DNA from: Verrucomicrobium sp.
Lineage (GTDB): Bacteria > Verrucomicrobiota > Verrucomicrobiia > Methylacidiphilales > UBA1321
Reading direction: 5' to 3'
Assembly: GCA_017849585.1 (NCBI GenBank)
Contig: JAFIGT010000033.1
Location: forward strand, 1 to 64,000
DNA: 64,000 bases
In this document: positions 62,040 to 64,000 of the stretch, in pieces
Position numbering within the stretch: the first letter of the stretch is position 1
Layout: every line of letters begins with the position of its first letter
Notes under the pieces: model-generated
The model's database searches: none
Told to the model about the DNA's origin: nothing
The model's input: the letters and a program-made list of their open reading frames with translations, nothing else
Program-made: the position numbers and the translations under genes

Positions 62040-62495
62040 ATGCGTCATCTCATACTCACAGCTCTGCTGATCGGCCTGCTCTCGGGAGCGGTCCACGCCC
62101 AGGAAATTGCCGCCCGCAACGGCGCTCAAGCGACTACCGTCAATGGTGAGATCGTCATCACTTTTGCCTCGAAAAAAGGCGAATGGCCGCCCGCCGTGGG
62201 CATCCCGGAAAAGGCATCCGTGGTCGCGGGAAAAAAGATCACGCTTACCTTTGAGGCCAAAGCCACCGAGGCGATGCCTGTGCGCCTTGTGATTTCCGAA
62301 TTCGTCGCGCCCTACACACATCTGGCCGGGGCGGAATCGATCAAGCTCGGCACCTCGTGGCAGCCGGTCTCGCTGACTTTCACCGTCAGCGCGACGAGCG
62401 CGGCGAATGTGAATCTGCCCTTGATCGTATTTGAAAGTTCCCCCACCAGCGGAGAAGTGCGCGTGCGCAACGTCAAGGCCGTTCCGGCCCCCTAA
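62040..62495 (+). CDS. Stand-alone copy of the glycosidase N-terminal domain
   Basis: 151 residues from ATG 62040, with an AAAGGA ribosome site. A signal peptide (MRHLILTALLIGLLSGAVHA) precedes one beta-sandwich domain: EIAARNGAQATTVNGEIVIT, EWPPAVGIPEKASVVAGKKI, SEFVAPYTHLAGAESIKLGT and NLPLIVFESSPTSGEVRVRN. It matches, block by block, the first 150 residues of the glycosidases at 62538 and 27929, but here it ends at RNVKAVPAP with no catalytic domain. It may be a secreted carbohydrate-binding or scaffold protein, or a remnant of tandem duplication that kept an intact frame. It starts 30 bp after the upstream gene and lies 42 bp before the glycosidase. Confidence 0.78.
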   Translation: MRHLILTALLIGLLSGAVHAQEIAARNGAQATTVNGEIVITFASKKGEWPPAVGIPEKASVVAGKKITLTFEAKATEAMPVRLVISEFVAPYTHLAGAESIKLGTSWQPVSLTFTVSATSAANVNLPLIVFESSPTSGEVRVRNVKAVPAP

Positions 62496-62537
62496 TCCTT
62501 TCCTTTGAATCGTTTACTCCAGAAAGACCCTCCCTAC

Positions 62538-64000
62538 ATGCGTTCCTTCATTGTCTCCGTTCTCGTCCTCGGTCTGCTGGCCGGGACCGTCGCCGCCCAG
62601 GAACTCTCCGCCCGCAATGGGGCGAAGGCCGATGTTGCCAGCGGTGAAATCGTTGTCCGTTTTGCCGAAAAGAAAGGCGAATGGCCACCCGCTGTCGGCA
62701 TCGCCGGAAAGACGGAGGGTGTTGCTGGCAAATCGATCGTACTGGAATTCGAAGCCAAGAGTACGACATCGCTTCCCGTTCGTGTGGTTATCTCCGACTT
62801 TGCAGCGCCCTACACCCATCTCTCGCCAGCGCAAACGATTAACATTGGCACGGCGTGGCAAGCCTACTCGCTCACTTTTGCGGTGAGCGCGACGAACGCC
62901 GTGAAGATCAATCTGCCGCTGCTCGTTTTCGAGAGCTCTCCCACCAGCGGGGAAGTTCGATTCCGCAATATCAAGACCTCCACGCCAGTAGCGGCTGCAG
63001 CGGCTGCGGCCCTGCCGGCAGTGGAACGGAAGTGGAAGGCCATCGATACGACCAATCTCTTTATCAAGCCTGGTAGCGCGCTCGACTTCACGCCTTTCTT
63101 CGACCAAGCGGCGGCGGGTACGTATGGACGGCTGATCGTGAATAAGAATGGCGAGTTTGCTTTTGCTTCCAAGCCGGACGCGTCGGTGCGCTTCTTCTCG
63201 GTGCAGCTCATGCCGCCGCCGGATTTCACCTTATGGACGGATGAGGATGTGGCGCAGTACGCGGCCGCCATCACGCGCCAGGGCTACAATCTCGTGCGCT
63301 TCCACTTTTTCGATAATCTGATCAATGGCAATTTCCGAGCGGCTCCGCTAAAGGCCACTCTGCCAAACATGGAGCGCTACACGCTGCCGGAGAAGCCGGA
63401 GGAAATCCAATTCGATGCGCGTGCCATCGACCGCTTCCATCTCCTGCTGGCGGAGCTCAAGAAGCGCGGAGTGTACTGGAATCTCGATTTCATGACGTCG
63501 TTTGTCGGCTACTCCAACGGCAAGCTGCAGTCCGCGCCCAAGCAGGGAGGTTTCAACACCAAGGCACAGATGTATGTGAATCCGAATTTCCGCGCCAACT
63601 GGAAAGCGGCGGTCACGCGGTTGCTCAACGACGTGAATCCCTACACCAAGCAGTCAATCAAGAATGATCCCGCCTTGGCTTTGACCACCTGCCTCAACGA
63701 ACCGGAAATCCTGTTCGAACAGCGCAATTACGGTCACGAGTTCGACGGGCCGTGGCATGCTTTCCTCGCGAAGAAATATGGCGATTACAAAAAAATGCGC
63801 GAAGCGTGGGACGGCAAATGTGGTACCACGGTGCTGCCGGAAAATGGCACCTTTGCCGATGTGCCGCCCATCGGCGCGCCGACGGTGCTGACCGATACTC
63901 CGGCTGGTCGCGACATGGCGCAGTGCTGCGGCGGCATGGAATATGAAATGGCGCAGTGGTATCTCGCCACGTTGCGCGAACTTAACTTCCCCGGTCTCGT
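62538..64000 (+). CDS. Secreted clan GH-A-like glycosidase, paralogue of 27929 (cut by window end)
   Basis: 487 codons are visible from ATG 62538, and the frame stays open to the right edge. The order equals that of the enzyme at 27929: signal peptide MRSFIVSVLVLGLLAGTVAA, N-terminal beta domain (about 22-150), a short Ala-rich linker (VAAAAAAALPAV) and the start of the catalytic barrel (WKAIDTTNLFIKPGSALDFT). The acid/base motif is CLNEPEILFEQ, with the Pro typical of clan GH-A that the other paralogue has replaced by Gln. The part holding the nucleophile lies beyond the window. It is the third gene of the block with the secreted beta-sandwich protein and the stand-alone domain. Confidence 0.78.
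   Translation, partial: MRSFIVSVLVLGLLAGTVAAQELSARNGAKADVASGEIVVRFAEKKGEWPPAVGIAGKTEGVAGKSIVLEFEAKSTTSLPVRVVISDFAAPYTHLSPAQTINIGTAWQAYSLTFAVSATNAVKINLPLLVFESSPTSGEVRFRNIKTSTPVAAAAAAALPAVERKWKAIDTTNLFIKPGSALDFTPFFDQAAAGTYGRLIVNKNGEFAFASKPDASVRFFSVQLMPPPDFTLWTDEDVAQYAAAITRQGYNLVRFHFFDNLINGNFRAAPLKATLPNMERYTLPEKPEEIQFDARAIDRFHLLLAELKKRGVYWNLDFMTSFVGYSNGKLQSAPKQGGFNTKAQMYVNPNFRANWKAAVTRLLNDVNPYTKQSIKNDPALALTTCLNEPEILFEQRNYGHEFDGPWHAFLAKKYGDYKKMREAWDGKCGTTVLPENGTFADVPPIGAPTVLTDTPAGRDMAQCCGGMEYEMAQWYLATLRELNFPGL

Overview
The window looks like a chromosomal piece of a Verrucomicrobiota (or close PVC-superphylum) bacterium. The pointers are a prepilin-like protein with the GFTLIELL start and a YDGHV (H-X9-DG-type) C-terminus, a giant TPS/GLUG-repeat surface protein, many secreted clan GH-A-like glycosidases, a heparinase II/III-family lyase, a GHL6-type glycosidase, and a small helix-turn-helix protein of a style I associate with Verrucomicrobia. 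This placement is inference from gene content; no rRNA or other marker is present.

Layout. (1) 1-3653: a small accessory module, all on the minus strand (an edge-truncated unknown gene, a winged-helix replication-initiator-like protein, an unknown charged protein, an AlpA/excisionase-like HTH protein). It is rich in inverted and direct repeats and sits against the 3' end of tRNA-Glu(UUC) at 3654-3728, as expected of an integrated element. (2) 3958-8764: mtnA, an Spx/ArsC-like protein, a heparinase-family lyase and an orphan MalK/MsmX-type ABC ATPase. (3) 9102-18502: a 2463-residue TPS-domain protein with about 58 GLUG repeats and no TpsB partner in the window, followed by a secreted protein of unknown function. 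(4) 18572-33909: carbohydrate loci. One pairs a GHL6 glycosidase with a ManA-like cupin and a divergent AraC regulator. The other is a five-gene operon (secreted GH-A-like enzyme, BadF-type sugar kinase, cupin glucose-6-phosphate isomerase, type II PMI cupin, long class I PMI) with a divergent DeoR regulator. A prepilin-like gene translationally coupled to another secreted glycosidase follows. (5) 34169-39201: HpnA-like epimerase, EgtD-like methyltransferase and a large CBM-GH-CBM9-like enzyme. (6) 39490-46521: a nonulosonate-type (sialic-acid-like) cluster: DegT aminotransferase, NeuB lacking SAF, SDR, TIM-barrel isomerase, flavin-oxidase-like protein, an AT-rich acyltransferase and a NeuA-HAD phosphatase fusion. 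(7) 46518-50308: shikimate genes aroC, aroK and a DAHP synthase. (8) 50697-60716: pyruvate carboxylase, a MaoC-SDR fusion, and a purine operon transcribed purS-purQ-purL-purF. (9) 60844-64000: a PepSY-TM-like membrane protein and a second member of the GH family seen at 27929, preceded by a stand-alone copy of its N-terminal domain.

How they work together: the carbohydrate part reads as a polysaccharide-degrading lifestyle, with secreted glycosidases feeding cytosolic kinase and isomerase steps towards fructose-6-phosphate. The TPS protein and CMP-nonulosonate genes build the cell surface. Several vertical metabolic genes (aroC, pyc, purS) have recognisable sigma70-type promoters whose -10 boxes lie only 13-14 nt before the ATG, pointing to very short leaders. 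The most unusual items are the kinase/triple-isomerase glycosidase operon and its paralogue, the NeuB-without-SAF/NeuA-HAD cluster with a duplicated 37-nt promoter element, the MaoC-SDR fusion, the PurS with a long lysine-rich tail, and a MITE-like nested palindrome at 50365-50527.
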